A stretch of DNA of 64,000 nt from Candidatus Bathyarchaeota archaeon A05DMB-5 (GCA_019685655.1 JABFQP010000001.1:186001-250000), one strand, 5' to 3'. Positions 34,272-43,619 are shown, numbered from the stretch's first letter. Notes: generated from the letters alone by a model not told the origin. Numbers and translations are program-made.

Positions 34272-34700
34272 CTATACTTCCTCACTATCACGTTTGCTAA
34301 AGTATAATATGTCACGGTGTTCCACATACCCGCATTCTTTGAACAACTTCTTTGATGCAGTGTTATAATCTTCGATTAAGGCGCAAAAAATTCCTAACCC
34401 ATGCTTTCTAAATATTTGCTCTGATTCAGAAATCAGTGCTTTAGCAAAGCCGCGGTTTCTATAGTCGGGGTCAACTGCTAATCGGTTTATCCAGCCTTTT
34501 CGCATGTCACTGCTCAGAATCGCGACACCTACAAGGCGGTTATTTTCAAAAACTCCAAGAAAAAATTCTGGATTCGCCCTCATTTGCGCGGCTATCGCTT
34601 CTTTACTGTCTCTTCCTTTGGGTTTAAAAGGCAGGCCTGCTTTGCGCCAGAGCCGTACTATTTCCTCATAGTTGTCTATGGTTAGCTTCCGAATTTCCAT
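34272..34700 (-). CDS. GNAT family N-acetyltransferase
   Basis: About 142 residues from ATG 34700 (MEIRKLTIDNYEEIVRLW); a longer frame to 34742 runs into the aminotransferase gene. The acetyl-CoA loop VDPDYRNRGFAKALISESE and NTASKKLFKECGYV are clear GNAT motifs. It resembles the ribosomal-protein or small-molecule acetyltransferase branch, but the substrate is unknown. It follows the class III aminotransferase with a 28-base gap and is probably co-transcribed. Confidence 0.88.
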   Translation of the reverse strand: MEIRKLTIDNYEEIVRLWRKAGLPFKPKGRDSKEAIAAQMRANPEFFLGVFENNRLVGVAILSSDMRKGWINRLAVDPDYRNRGFAKALISESEQIFRKHGLGIFCALIEDYNTASKKLFKECGYVEHRDILYFSKRDSEEV

Positions 34701-34728
34701 GCAACCACACAGAGAGCGACGGAAGCCC

Positions 34729-36060
34729 CTATTCTTTTTCAACCTCTTTTACGACATCTACAATTATGTCTAATGCGGAATCAACGAGTTCTCGTGTAAT
34801 GTTAAGTGGAGGCGCAACCCTAACTGTAGAAGCCCCACAAGCTATCACAGCAACTCCTCTTTTCCAAGCGCGCATCATGATTTCCGAAGCTTTTTTAGAT
34901 TCAGGTTTTTTGCTTTCCTTGTTTTCCACAATCTCCATTCCGATCATTAAGCCTTTGCCCCTTACGTCACCGACTATCTCGCTTTTCTCTTTCAACTCTT
35001 CAAGTCTTTTAAGAATGTACGCGCCTTGTTTGGTTGCGTTTTCCAGAAGCCTTTCTTCCTTGATTATTTCTATTACAGCATTTGCAGCAACGCATGAGAG
35101 CGGATTACCACCGAAAGTGCTTGCATGAGAACCCCCAACCCAGTCCATAACTTTCGCTTTAGCTATGGTTGCACCTAATGGTAGTCCTGAAGCTAATGCT
35201 TTGGCGCTACAGATGATGTCTGGTTCAACGTTCCAGTGCTCAATTGCAAACCACTTCCCTGTTCTGCCCATACCAGACTGAACTTCATCGTCAATGAGTA
35301 GAATGCCATATTTGTCTGCGAGTTTCTTTAGCCGCTGGAAATATTCTGGTGGCGGAACCACATATCCTCCTTCTCCTTGAATAGACTCAAAAACAATGGC
35401 AACGACATCTTCCGGAGGAACATACTTCTGAAGGACAAACTCGTCAATGAAGTCTACACACCAATAGTGACACTCTGGATAGTTTAGTTTGAAGGGGCAA
35501 CGATAACAGTACGCATACGGAACATGAGTAACGCCTGGCATAAGTGGGAAGAAATAGCGCTTTTGGGTGGGTTTACTAGCGGTGAAAGAAAGAGCGCCAA
35601 TTGTACGCCCGTGAAATGCGCTTATGAACCCAATGAAAAGTTGCTTGCGAGTGTGCCATTTTGCAAGTTTGATTGCTGCTTCAATTGCTTCAGTTCCGCT
35701 GTTACCAAAGTAGACTTTTTTAGCGTCTTTTCCCGGCGTAATCGATGAGAGGTTTTCTGCGAGGTCAACCACTTCTTTATAGAAGAAGTCAGTGTTGGAA
35801 TAGTGCAGAAAACGGTCACATTGATTCTTTATTGCTGCAATAACCTTTGGATGGTTATGACCAACATTTAGGCACACCAAGCCAGAATTGAAGTCTATGT
35901 ATTCATTTCCATCCACATCTTTTACAATACAGCCTTTTCCAGACTCAACAACAAGCGGGTAAAACCGCACGTATGATGGCGAAATCAGTTCCTCATCTTT
36001 TTTTACGAGCGCTCTTGCTTTTGGTCCGGGTGGAGTAACAACGATTTTCGGGTAATTCAT
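34729..36060 (-). CDS. Class III PLP-dependent aminotransferase (4-aminobutyrate/acetylornithine or racemase type)
   Basis: 443 residues. The PLP lysine lies in ICSAKALASGLPLGA; the phosphate-binding loop is FGNSGTEAIEAAIKLA, and LLIDDEVQSGMGRTGK holds the cofactor Asp. A cysteine-rich insert (CYRCPFKLNYPECHYWC) could bind a metal. The family includes GABA and ornithine aminotransferases and also archaeal amino-acid racemases, so the reaction cannot be settled from sequence alone. Its promoter has a TATA box at 36100-36110 and an inverted repeat further upstream. Confidence 0.88.
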   Translation of the reverse strand: MNYPKIVVTPPGPKARALVKKDEELISPSYVRFYPLVVESGKGCIVKDVDGNEYIDFNSGLVCLNVGHNHPKVIAAIKNQCDRFLHYSNTDFFYKEVVDLAENLSSITPGKDAKKVYFGNSGTEAIEAAIKLAKWHTRKQLFIGFISAFHGRTIGALSFTASKPTQKRYFFPLMPGVTHVPYAYCYRCPFKLNYPECHYWCVDFIDEFVLQKYVPPEDVVAIVFESIQGEGGYVVPPPEYFQRLKKLADKYGILLIDDEVQSGMGRTGKWFAIEHWNVEPDIICSAKALASGLPLGATIAKAKVMDWVGGSHASTFGGNPLSCVAANAVIEIIKEERLLENATKQGAYILKRLEELKEKSEIVGDVRGKGLMIGMEIVENKESKKPESKKASEIMMRAWKRGVAVIACGASTVRVAPPLNITRELVDSALDIIVDVVKEVEKE

Positions 36061-36111
36061 CTTAAATCACCAATAGGAGGAATAAAGTTTAGAAAAGGGG
36101 GTTTTATATAA

Positions 36112-36148
36112 TTACCTATCTTTTTTGTCTAAAAATTATGATAGGTAA
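36112..36148. promoter_or_regulatory. Inverted repeat upstream of the aminotransferase promoter
   Basis: TTACCTATC (36112-36120) and GATAGGTAA (36140-36148) form a perfect 9-base inverted repeat around a 19-base AT-rich centre. It lies immediately upstream of the minus-strand TATA-like TTATATAAAAC (36102-36112 region) that should drive the class III aminotransferase. It could be an operator for a dimeric regulator. Alternatively it could serve as the terminator of the Alba gene, which ends at 36208 on the same strand. Confidence 0.4.
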
Positions 36149-36207
36149 ATAGTCCAAAATAGGTCAGTTGCACATTTTATTAGCACTTTGGAGGAAATTA
36201 AGACGGT

Positions 36208-36546
36208 TTATGGTCGCGCCACTGTAATCTCAATCGCTGAAACATTTGACTTTTGGCCTTCGCCCCGAGCTACTTCCTCTGTAGATATGTTGATACTTTG
36301 AAGTTGCAAATCTTTCAGAAACGCTCGCCGCAACAACTCAACAGTGTCAACAGCTCTACAAATCACTCGCCCTCTAGCTTTAACTGTAACCTTTTTGGCA
36401 CCTGAGTTGAAAAAAGTTAAGCAAGCGACCACGTAGTTCATCACTGGTTTTTTGCCGATGAACACGACGTTATCGTTTGATTCTGGGTTCCGCTGTGGTT
36501 TAGCTGGTTTTTGGGCGGTTTCCTCCTTTCGCTTCTTTTCTGTCAT
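36208..36546 (-). CDS. albA: DNA/RNA-binding protein Alba
   Basis: 112 residues. A polar, lysine-rich N-terminal tail of about 25 residues precedes the Alba core: NVVFIGKKPVMNYVVACLTFF, split here as NVVFIGKKPVMNYV and ACLTFF, then KKVTVKARGRVICRAVDTVE. The Lys pair in GKKPV corresponds to the DNA-contacting site that is acetylated in Sulfolobus. Alba coats DNA and RNA and organises the chromosome. It lies between the Por operon and the aminotransferase. Confidence 0.94.
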   Translation of the reverse strand: MTEKKRKEETAQKPAKPQRNPESNDNVVFIGKKPVMNYVVACLTFFNSGAKKVTVKARGRVICRAVDTVELLRRAFLKDLQLQSINISTEEVARGEGQKSNVSAIEITVARP

Positions 36547-36618
36547 ATTTTACCTCCTTTTTCGCTGATTGCAAATGGATGGCATCGTAAAGCGGAGTAT
36601 ACATGGTTTTTGAGATTC

Positions 36619-37554
36619 TTATATTTTTCCGTGCAGTGTAGCGTCAGACAGACTGTTTGACGCCAATTTACGGTAACGTTCCCAGTCTTCATCAACCCAC
36701 TGTTGGATCCTGTTTACGTCTTCTTCTGTTAAGTTGCGGAATCTGCCTTGCAATTGTAAATATTCCTTAACGGGTTTTCGTTTTGCTTTATCAATCAAAC
36801 GGTCGCTTGGAGAATTAAGTTTGAACTTTCCATATTCAATTTCGTATAATGCCCACAAGCCAGTTTGAACGGCAAGGCGTCCAAGCTCTACTGTTCTGTT
36901 TGCGTCATAACGCCATCCTGTAGGGCATGGTGCTAAGACATGAATGTACTTTGTGCCTTTGATGTCTCTTGCCTTTCTCATCTTCTCTACAAAATCTATA
37001 GGATAGGAAGGGCAAGCAGTTGCAACGTAAGGTATTCTATGTGCAGCCATTATGAAAGGCATGTCTTTTTTCCTTTCTCTTTTTCCTGACGGAGTAGTTG
37101 TCGTCCAAGCACCGTAAGGTGTCGCTCCGCTTCGCTGCATCCCAGTATTACCATAAGCCTCGTTATCATAGCAAATGTAGATGAAGTTTGTCTCTCTTTC
37201 AGCCGCCCCGGACAAGGCTTGAATCCCAATATCAACTGTTCCACCGTCGCCAGCCCAACCGACAACCGTTATGTCTTCCATTTTCCGTAGACGCAACGCA
37301 GCAACAATTCCAGAAGCCGCGGCTGCAGTAGATTCAAACAGAATGTTTTGGAGAGGAACAGCAACGGAAGTGTATGGGTAAGGTCCTTGAATCACGGTTG
37401 TACAACATGCTGGAACAACCATTATAACCTTGTTTCCTAAAGCTTTGAAGAGTAGACGAATTGCAATAGATGGGCCGCAACCAGCACAAGCAGCATGACC
37501 CTTAAGTAAGTATTCTTCTTTAGGAAGTTCTTTTATTGTCACCATTATTCTCAC
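36619..37554 (-). CDS. porB: Pyruvate:ferredoxin oxidoreductase, beta subunit
   Basis: 311 residues. The thiamine-diphosphate motif GWAGDGGTVDIGIQALSGA with the distal NEAYGNTGMQRSG, and cysteines in GHAACAGCGPS that ligate an iron-sulphur cluster, identify PorB. The enzyme oxidises pyruvate to acetyl-CoA and CO2, reducing ferredoxin, and can run in reverse. It is the last gene of porG-porD-porA-porB and overlaps porA by four bases. Confidence 0.94.
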   Translation of the reverse strand: MRIMVTIKELPKEEYLLKGHAACAGCGPSIAIRLLFKALGNKVIMVVPACCTTVIQGPYPYTSVAVPLQNILFESTAAAASGIVAALRLRKMEDITVVGWAGDGGTVDIGIQALSGAAERETNFIYICYDNEAYGNTGMQRSGATPYGAWTTTTPSGKRERKKDMPFIMAAHRIPYVATACPSYPIDFVEKMRKARDIKGTKYIHVLAPCPTGWRYDANRTVELGRLAVQTGLWALYEIEYGKFKLNSPSDRLIDKAKRKPVKEYLQLQGRFRNLTEEDVNRIQQWVDEDWERYRKLASNSLSDATLHGKI

Positions 37555-38729
37555 TCCCTCAAATCAACCCATTCAGTTTCTTTCTCCACTTTTCCTGCGT
37601 GCATCTGTTTTAGCGATTTTTTAGCAATTTTCTTGATAGTTTCTGAAGTGACATCTCTTCCTCCTAAGCCCGCAACAAAGCCTGCAAGCAATGGTCTATC
37701 TTTTCTGTTGAAAAGAGACGCTTTAATCTCCGACGCCAGAAAGCCTTCCATTCCAAAGGATATATGGCGGTCTATTGTTGCTAACATTTTAGCTTGCTCT
37801 GCAAGCTTTGCTATTTCTTCCGTTGGGAAAGGACGAAAAACTCTAACCCTTGCAACGCCTACTTTTAAGCCTTCCTTGCGAAGACTGCCGACGGCTATTT
37901 TTGCGTCGCTTGCCATAGTGCCCATAGTAACCAATACTAAATCCGCATCATCGCATTTGTACTTCTCAATTAACCCGCCATACTCAAACCCGAAACGTTT
38001 ACTGTAGTCCTTGTCGATTTTCGGAATCAACTGTTTTGCGTTCTCCATAGCTTCTTGAATCACGTAACGAAACTCCATATACCAGTCTGGTGAAACCAAA
38101 TTTGCATGAGATAAAGGACGATTAACATCCAAAATCCACCCGCATTTATAGGGGGGCAGAAAATCATCAATCTTTTTTTGCTCAGGAATTTTCACGGGCA
38201 TGTACGTGTGCGATAAAATAAAACCTTCTAAACAAACCATGGCAGGCAAAAAGACTCGTTCGTCTTCACAGAGTTTGTAGGCTTGAATAACCGTATCAAA
38301 AACTTCCTGATTATCAGCGCAGTAAAACTGAATCCAGCCAGTATCGCGTTGAGAAAGAGAGTCGCTGAAGTCTGGCCAAATACTCCACGGAGCACCCATA
38401 GCACGGTTAACAACAACCATCACTACAGGCAAACGAGAGCCAGCAGCCCAATGTAATGCTTCATGCATAAGAGCTAACCCATGAGCAGAAGTCGCTGTGA
38501 AAGTTCGAACTCCAGCTGCTGCCGCAGCGATACATGCTACCATGGCGCTGTGTTCAGATTCCACTCGGATATATTCGGCGTCCATCTCTCCACTTTCGAC
38601 AAAATCAGCTATTTTTTCTACTACAGTTGTTTGAGGAGTTATTGGGTATGCGGCTACAACCTTTACTCTTGCCGCCTTTGCAGCGTATCCGGCGATGTGG
38701 TTTGCCGTGTCAATAATCACTTGTGCCAT
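37551..38729 (-). CDS. porA: Pyruvate:ferredoxin oxidoreductase, alpha subunit
   Basis: 392 residues. VVAAYPITPQTTVVEKIA and VESEHSAMVACIAAAAAGVRTFTATSAHGL are signatures of the alpha subunit, given here as two elements. MVVVNRAMGAPWSIWPDFSD follows. It contributes part of the thiamine pyrophosphate and CoA sites. It starts two bases after porD. A pyruvate-specific role over other 2-oxoacids is inferred from the four-subunit arrangement and is likely but not proven. Confidence 0.94.
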   Translation of the reverse strand: MAQVIIDTANHIAGYAAKAARVKVVAAYPITPQTTVVEKIADFVESGEMDAEYIRVESEHSAMVACIAAAAAGVRTFTATSAHGLALMHEALHWAAGSRLPVVMVVVNRAMGAPWSIWPDFSDSLSQRDTGWIQFYCADNQEVFDTVIQAYKLCEDERVFLPAMVCLEGFILSHTYMPVKIPEQKKIDDFLPPYKCGWILDVNRPLSHANLVSPDWYMEFRYVIQEAMENAKQLIPKIDKDYSKRFGFEYGGLIEKYKCDDADLVLVTMGTMASDAKIAVGSLRKEGLKVGVARVRVFRPFPTEEIAKLAEQAKMLATIDRHISFGMEGFLASEIKASLFNRKDRPLLAGFVAGLGGRDVTSETIKKIAKKSLKQMHAGKVEKETEWVDLRE

Positions 38730-38731
38730 TT

Positions 38732-39016
38732 TTATTCTTCCTCCCGTTTCATTGTTATCGCTTTAACTGGACACTCGTTAGCACATATCCCACAACCTTT
38801 GCAGTAATCGTAATCTATCTTGGGTGAGTCATCTTCTTGGCGTGCAATGGCAGCGTCTGGACAGTAAATCCAGCATATGGTGCATCGAGTGCATTTGGAA
38901 TAATTAACTTCAGGTCGGAATGTTCTCCAAGTTCCTGTTTTTCCCATGCTACCCACTGTAGGTTTAGATAACGGCGTAATGGGCATTTCCTTACAAGTTT
39001 TGGAAGCACTGCACAT
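38732..39016 (-). CDS. porD: Pyruvate:ferredoxin oxidoreductase, delta subunit (ferredoxin-like)
   Basis: 94 residues with two 4Fe-4S motifs, CTRCTICWIYCP and CKGCGICANECP. The N-terminal extension before the first cluster is typical of PorD. It passes electrons from the TPP site to external ferredoxin. Placed between porG and porA with gaps of 6 and 2 bases. Confidence 0.95.
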   Translation of the reverse strand: MCSASKTCKEMPITPLSKPTVGSMGKTGTWRTFRPEVNYSKCTRCTICWIYCPDAAIARQEDDSPKIDYDYCKGCGICANECPVKAITMKREEE

Positions 39017-39022
39017 ATGTTC

Positions 39023-39580
39023 TCACCATCCTTTTATTAAACGGTCATAAGCCAATTCTGCAGCTCGCGCATTCTTTTCTCCCGCTGCACCTGACCAAGT
39101 TTCTTTTATGGCTTTCACGACGTTTTCCAACTTAATTTCTTCAGTGGCCTTAGCGAAAGCACCTATTATTGAAGTGTTAACCACAGGCGAACCAGCAACA
39201 AGGAGGTTTAGTTCGAGAGCAATTCCGGTTGCGTCAACCGTGGCAACCTTATAATTTTTTATTCCAGTTTCTGCAGGGTTCTTTGTCGTATTTAAGATAA
39301 TTATTCCATCTTTCTTCAATCCTTCAGTTACGTCCACAGTTTTGTAGATTGCGGGGTCAAGCACAATTACATAATCGGGATTGTAAACTTGGCTATGTAC
39401 AAGAATTGATTCGTCGCTTATCCTTGTGAAGGCTTTGACTGGCGCACCGCGCCGCTCTGCACCAAAATAGGGAAAAGCTTGAACCCACTTACCCTCAATA
39501 AAAGCAGCGTGCGCCAACAACTCTGCTGCTGTTACGCTGCCTTGTCCTCCGCGCCCATGAATTCTGATTTCCTTAAGCAC
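39023..39580 (-). CDS. porG: Pyruvate:ferredoxin oxidoreductase, gamma subunit
   Basis: 185 residues. [19 protein letters not shown] at the start and [16 protein letters not shown] are gamma-domain hallmarks. It is the first gene of the por operon. Together with ppsA at 17-20 kb it suggests reversible interconversion of acetyl-CoA, pyruvate and PEP in this organism, which would suit acetyl-CoA-based carbon metabolism. Confidence 0.94.
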   Translation of the reverse strand: MLKEIRIHGRGGQGSVTAAELLAHAAFIEGKWVQAFPYFGAERRGAPVKAFTRISDESILVHSQVYNPDYVIVLDPAIYKTVDVTEGLKKDGIIILNTTKNPAETGIKNYKVATVDATGIALELNLLVAGSPVVNTSIIGAFAKATEEIKLENVVKAIKETWSGAAGEKNARAAELAYDRLIKGW

Positions 39581-39632
39581 GGCTTTTTCCTTCCATTAAG
39601 AAGAGAGAAGTGCTTGTTTCAGACTTATTAGT

Positions 39633-41465
39633 TTAGCTTATAAAAAACACCAAAAATAACATTAAAATGATGCCGCTTGACACAAAAATTGGGGCGACTA
39701 TTCGCTTTGCTCTTCGTTTAGCCCTATCTATAAGAAGACAGAGGGTTTCTAGTGCTTTTTCTCCTATAACCTTAACATTGTGGATTTCCACTTTGCGGCA
39801 CGCAACTTTAACGCGTTCCAGATTAGATGTAGCAGTAACTATAGACTCTTTTATATACTCAATAAGTTTTTCGTGGTCTATAGCCTCTCCAATAGGGTGA
39901 TACCCGCGTTCAACCAGCACTATTGCATTTACTAAATGTGTATCTGTTGTGAAAATTTCGCCATCGTTTATTCCTAGGGAAGAGAGAGCGGAGAGGATTT
40001 TTTCGCGTAAACTAGTGACCATGTTGTTGCCGTCAATGACTACGTAAGCAGTCTTTTGGTCGCCTACTTTGACAACAATGGCGGTGATGCCTCCTGGTCC
40101 CATGCCGTCTTTGAGGCTAAGTTCTCTAGGTTGAACGTTGGCTACGCCGACTTCGAACGGTAACTGTTTAAGGGAAACTGCTTTCTTTAAACACTCAATC
40201 GCGACAGCTTTCAATGAGCTTAAAACATCTTCTGTATCTGCATTTCCGTCAATACTGTTATGAGCGTTAACAACCGTGTAGCATGTTATTCCGCGCCTTT
40301 CTGCCTCTTGACTAACAAAATAACCCAATTCTTGAGGAAAATCTTCAGTGGTTCTAGGTGCAAGACTGAAAGAGATGAAGGCTGATTTACCGAAAATTTG
40401 GCAACACGCGGTGGCTATGCCATTACTAACTTTAACAAATGGTGTTGCTCTTGCCTCTGACCCTTCAAAGTTCACTGAGTCAATAATGTGACTGATTACT
40501 TTTTGGTTTTGAGACTGCGAAGCCAAATCAAACTCGTGCCCGAGCAATCCGTGAGGAACACATGCAACACAGTTGAGCGTATTCTCTAATGATGTCTTAA
40601 GCATTGAGGGTAAAGGACTGCTTCCAATGTTTTTGAAAGGTCCAGGATGAATAGATGGCACGGCGATTACTGCTTTAGGTTTGGCGGAATCAAATTTTAT
40701 GAGAGAAACTTCCACGTTTTGTTCTTCGCCCAACTGCTCAAGAAAACTTTCAAACGGAGCATTCAAGTCTACGACCCAATTCAACAGGAAAGCCTTCAAA
40801 AGAGACAAGGAAGGAACTTTAAGCGTTTTTTTGCCCACGCGATTCAAAGGAGAAAGGAAAAGCCAACTTGAAATAATGCTTACAACAGACGCGAATACTA
40901 AAAACAAAAATAAGAGATAATCGATTTCAGTCCAAATTATCATCAGTTGAAGTACGCAAGGGATTGGTTGAAGGAAAGAGGCTGCGAGGAGTTTGCTGTA
41001 ATTTTTGAATGATGTTGCGTTAAGAACTGTTAACCGAAAAATCAGCACGGCAGAAAATCCCAAAAGGCATAATCTAACCCACCAAATTGAACCAAACCAG
41101 ACAGTGAGAACAGTTCCTATAAAAATGAAAAAAAGCCAAAAAACCCAACTGAAAAGTGAAAGTCCAGTGGTTCTTCTTAAATCGTAAATAGGGTCTCCTT
41201 TCAAAATTAGAGCACTTATAGCATGATCAAGAACGATGTTTGTAAGCAACAAAGAAACTCCAAGAAGTATTCCTACAATTAATCCATAAAGAGAAGGGAA
41301 AAGGATAATTGCGGAAAGTACACCACTGCTAATGCAAAGCAAGGCAAGAAGCAAAACCATCTTTCCATATGGCGGAAGCTTAAACAACGAAGAATAGTGC
41401 TTAACCGCCTTATCCATGGAAATAGTTAATGAATCGCTGCTTGCCACAGTCATCCTCTCGTTCAA
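39633..41465 (-). CDS. DUF2070 family membrane protein
   Basis: 610 residues. About six membrane helices fill the first 215 residues. A large soluble domain follows (about 230-580) with VPSIHPGPFKNIGSSPLP, NAHNSIDG, and DGMGPGGITAIVVKVG, and a last helix ends the protein. The soluble part has conserved His and Asp residues consistent with a metal-dependent hydrolase-like site, but DUF2070 has no established function. The start may be TTG 41465 or ATG 41453. A TATA-like TTTAAAATA lies about 25-35 bases upstream on the minus strand. Confidence 0.85.
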   Translation of the reverse strand: MNERMTVASSDSLTISMDKAVKHYSSLFKLPPYGKMVLLLALLCISSGVLSAIILFPSLYGLIVGILLGVSLLLTNIVLDHAISALILKGDPIYDLRRTTGLSLFSWVFWLFFIFIGTVLTVWFGSIWWVRLCLLGFSAVLIFRLTVLNATSFKNYSKLLAASFLQPIPCVLQLMIIWTEIDYLLFLFLVFASVVSIISSWLFLSPLNRVGKKTLKVPSLSLLKAFLLNWVVDLNAPFESFLEQLGEEQNVEVSLIKFDSAKPKAVIAVPSIHPGPFKNIGSSPLPSMLKTSLENTLNCVACVPHGLLGHEFDLASQSQNQKVISHIIDSVNFEGSEARATPFVKVSNGIATACCQIFGKSAFISFSLAPRTTEDFPQELGYFVSQEAERRGITCYTVVNAHNSIDGNADTEDVLSSLKAVAIECLKKAVSLKQLPFEVGVANVQPRELSLKDGMGPGGITAIVVKVGDQKTAYVVIDGNNMVTSLREKILSALSSLGINDGEIFTTDTHLVNAIVLVERGYHPIGEAIDHEKLIEYIKESIVTATSNLERVKVACRKVEIHNVKVIGEKALETLCLLIDRAKRRAKRIVAPIFVSSGIILMLFLVFFIS

Positions 41466-41498
41466 ATTTTCTATGAAACATTACTAGGCATATTTTAA

Positions 41499-41543
41499 AG
41501 TGTCGCGAAGCTCCGCATAATCACCACGGAGAGTTAAGACACT
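41499..41543. other. Possible structured element with nested stems
   Basis: AGTGTC (41499-41504) pairs with GACACT (41538-41543); inside it CTCCG (41511-41515) pairs with CGGAG (41527-41531), leaving an internal loop of GCGAAG against AGTTAA and a loop of eleven bases. The words CGCATAA, CCACG and AGAGTTAAG recur in the same order in the leader at 21614-21641. It sits in the gap between divergent genes. It could be an RNA element, a regulatory site, or chance. Confidence 0.3.
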
Positions 41544-41711
41544 CTTAGGAATAATCATTCACAAGTTGGAACTAAAATTTTTACATAAACACTGAAAAAT
41601 GGGAAATCATAAACTAAAAGGCTATCATGGCGAAACCGGTAAGTTAACATTACCTCACCAGGGGCAACGGTTTTATTTACCAAATATCTATTATAGGATT
41701 TTGCGAACCTT

Positions 41712-41999
41712 ATGCCAGAACAAAATGTTCCCCCAACCATATTTCATATGCTTGAGAAAAATCTGGGTAAACAAATTCGCGTAATTTTAGATCCAGCATA
41801 TGGTTTTGAGGGAACATTAGCAGCGATCACGCGAGAGCCCGCTGGGATATGGCTTTCCGATGCTGAAGCTATAATATTGCGTGCAACAATTGCGCAACCC
41901 ATACCACAAGTTGCTGGAAGGGAAGAAAGAAGCGAAATATTCGTTCACCTTAACTCTGTTCAACGAATCGAAATTTTGCATCCGCCTTCTCGACGCTAG
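41712..41999 (+). CDS. Sm-like (LSm-fold) small protein
   Basis: 95 residues. LEKNLGKQIRVILDPAYGFEGTLAAI followed by GIWLSDAEAIIL and EIFVHLNSVQRIEIL has the strand pattern of an Sm fold: Sm1 (LGKxVxVxL, xFxGxL) and a C-terminal Sm2-like strand with a small replacement of the usual IRG. I split the first element here as LGKQIRVIL and FEGTLAAI. It may form a ring that binds RNA, but this is inferred. A TATA-like TTTTATTTA at 41671-41679 gives a short leader. Confidence 0.55.
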   Translation: MPEQNVPPTIFHMLEKNLGKQIRVILDPAYGFEGTLAAITREPAGIWLSDAEAIILRATIAQPIPQVAGREERSEIFVHLNSVQRIEILHPPSRR

Positions 42000-42006
42000 A
42001 ATAGCA

Positions 42007-42189
42007 CTATTTGAAAAAGACGTTTGCCAAAACACAAACAACGATTAAGGTTATCGCTAAAGCCACAAGTATCTCAGGTTTAACCTTAACCCCTTCCGTC
42101 TCTTCCTCAAAGAACCGAAGTAACCCCGCACTTGCAGCAGGCATTGGCGCTGACTCTTTCTTCTTCTTTTTCTTGCTCATCTGAGCCAA
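42007..42189 (-). CDS. secG: Preprotein translocase subunit Sec61beta
   Basis: 60 residues, or 57 from the ATG three codons on. A lysine-rich start, the conserved AGLLRFFEEETEGVKVKPE segment, and a single C-terminal membrane helix (ILVALAITLIVVCVLANVFF) match archaeal Sec61beta. It is a small accessory of the SecYE channel. It converges with the Sm-like gene, seven bases apart. Confidence 0.93.
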   Translation of the reverse strand: MAQMSKKKKKKESAPMPAASAGLLRFFEEETEGVKVKPEILVALAITLIVVCVLANVFFK

Positions 42190-42281
42190 CCTTTCTCAAG
42201 AGTGTAAGTAACTTTACAAGTTTCTCTATTATTAATGTTATGTTGTCTCAAAAGAGTTTTTATTTGTGATTAAAGGATACT

Positions 42282-43619
42282 GTGATGCAAAAGGTGTGGA
42301 TGATGACGACCCCCCAAGAGGAATATAATCACGTGATTAATCTTCTACAACAGCATCATAAATGGTTCCAAGAAAGCATTCCACTCATAGCCAGCGAAAA
42401 TGTTCCAAGCCCAGCCGTCCGCGAAGCCATAATGTCAGACTTTGGAAACCGCTACGCAGAAGGATGGCCTGGAGAACGCGTGTACGCCGGGTGCCGCTTT
42501 ATAGACCAAGTAGAATTCAAATGTATTGAACTTATGAAAAGGCTTTTTGATGTAGAGTTTGTGGATGTCAGGCCCATTTCTGGCGTTGTAGCAAATCTGG
42601 TTGTGTACACAGCGTTTACAGAACCTGGCGACACTATTATGGCTTTGTCCATTCCGTGCGGCGGACACATCACAACAGGCAAGAAGGAGCTGGGAGGAAC
42701 GGCAGGAGCTGTCCGCGGTCTAGTAGTTGAATATCTCCCGTTGGATTACAAGGAACTAAATATTGACGTTGACAAGGCAAAGGAGAGAATTCAAAAACTA
42801 GCAGCAGAAGGAAGACCACCTAAACTTGTCATGTTCGGCGCAAGTGTTTTTCCATTTCCGCATCCAATTAAGGATCTGGAAGATACAATTCGTTCAGTAG
42901 GTGGAACAGTAGCATATGACGCTGCCCACGTAGCAGGACTAATCGCGGGAAAACAATTTCAAGATCCTCTGAAAGAAGGCGCAGATGTAGTAAGCTTAAG
43001 CACCCACAAAACATTCTTTGGACCACAACATGGCGGAGTTCTTTCGTGGACCAAATACGCGGACAAGATAAAACGTGCAACATTTCCCGGAATGGTAAGC
43101 AATCACCACTTACATGCAGTTGCAGGCGTCACAATTGCATGCGCGGAAATGCTCGAATTCGGACAAGAATATGCAAGCCAAATAGTGAAAAATGCTAAGG
43201 CTTTGGCACAAGCACTTTACGAGAGAGGCTTCAATGTTTTAGCAGAGCATAAAGGTTTCACGCAGTCACATGTGATTCTAATCGACATAACAAAACAAGG
43301 AGACGGCGGCACAATTGAAGAGACTTTAGAAAAAGCGAATATCATAATTAACAGAAACTTGCTGCCATGGGACATTAAAGAAGGACGCCACTTCATGCAC
43401 CCGGGCGGCATAAGATTGGGCGTATCAGAAGTTACAAGACTTGGAATGAAAGAATCTGAAATGGATGAAATAGCAGAGTTCATTAAACGCGTGATAATGG
43501 ACAAGGAGCCTCTAGAAAAAGTGAAGATGGATGTTGCTGAGTTCCGACGAGACTACCAAAAAGTGCATTACTGCTTTGAAAACGCAACAGAAGCCTACAA
43601 GTACATAAAAATTCGGTAA
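42282..43619 (+). CDS. glyA: Serine hydroxymethyltransferase
   Basis: 445 residues. IPLIASENVPSPAVREA, GGHITTG, and the PLP lysine segment STHKTFFGPQHGGV are characteristic of archaeal SHMT. It interconverts serine and glycine with a folate or methanopterin C1 carrier. The start is uncertain among several close ATG/GTG codons (42282, 42285, 42300); AAGGTG just before 42300 could serve the last. The upstream neighbour is Sec61beta in the opposite direction. Confidence 0.95.
   Translation: MMQKVWMMTTPQEEYNHVINLLQQHHKWFQESIPLIASENVPSPAVREAIMSDFGNRYAEGWPGERVYAGCRFIDQVEFKCIELMKRLFDVEFVDVRPISGVVANLVVYTAFTEPGDTIMALSIPCGGHITTGKKELGGTAGAVRGLVVEYLPLDYKELNIDVDKAKERIQKLAAEGRPPKLVMFGASVFPFPHPIKDLEDTIRSVGGTVAYDAAHVAGLIAGKQFQDPLKEGADVVSLSTHKTFFGPQHGGVLSWTKYADKIKRATFPGMVSNHHLHAVAGVTIACAEMLEFGQEYASQIVKNAKALAQALYERGFNVLAEHKGFTQSHVILIDITKQGDGGTIEETLEKANIIINRNLLPWDIKEGRHFMHPGGIRLGVSEVTRLGMKESEMDEIAEFIKRVIMDKEPLEKVKMDVAEFRRDYQKVHYCFENATEAYKYIKIR

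Noticed and set aside
41499-41543. 5S rRNA fragment
   Set aside because: Only a few bases around AGAGTTAAG resemble 5S; the flanks do not fold as 5S helices.
41633-41673. AAACCG/CGGTTT inverted repeat as an H/ACA sRNA
   Set aside because: No ACA box at the right distance after the stem and no clear pseudouridylation pocket.
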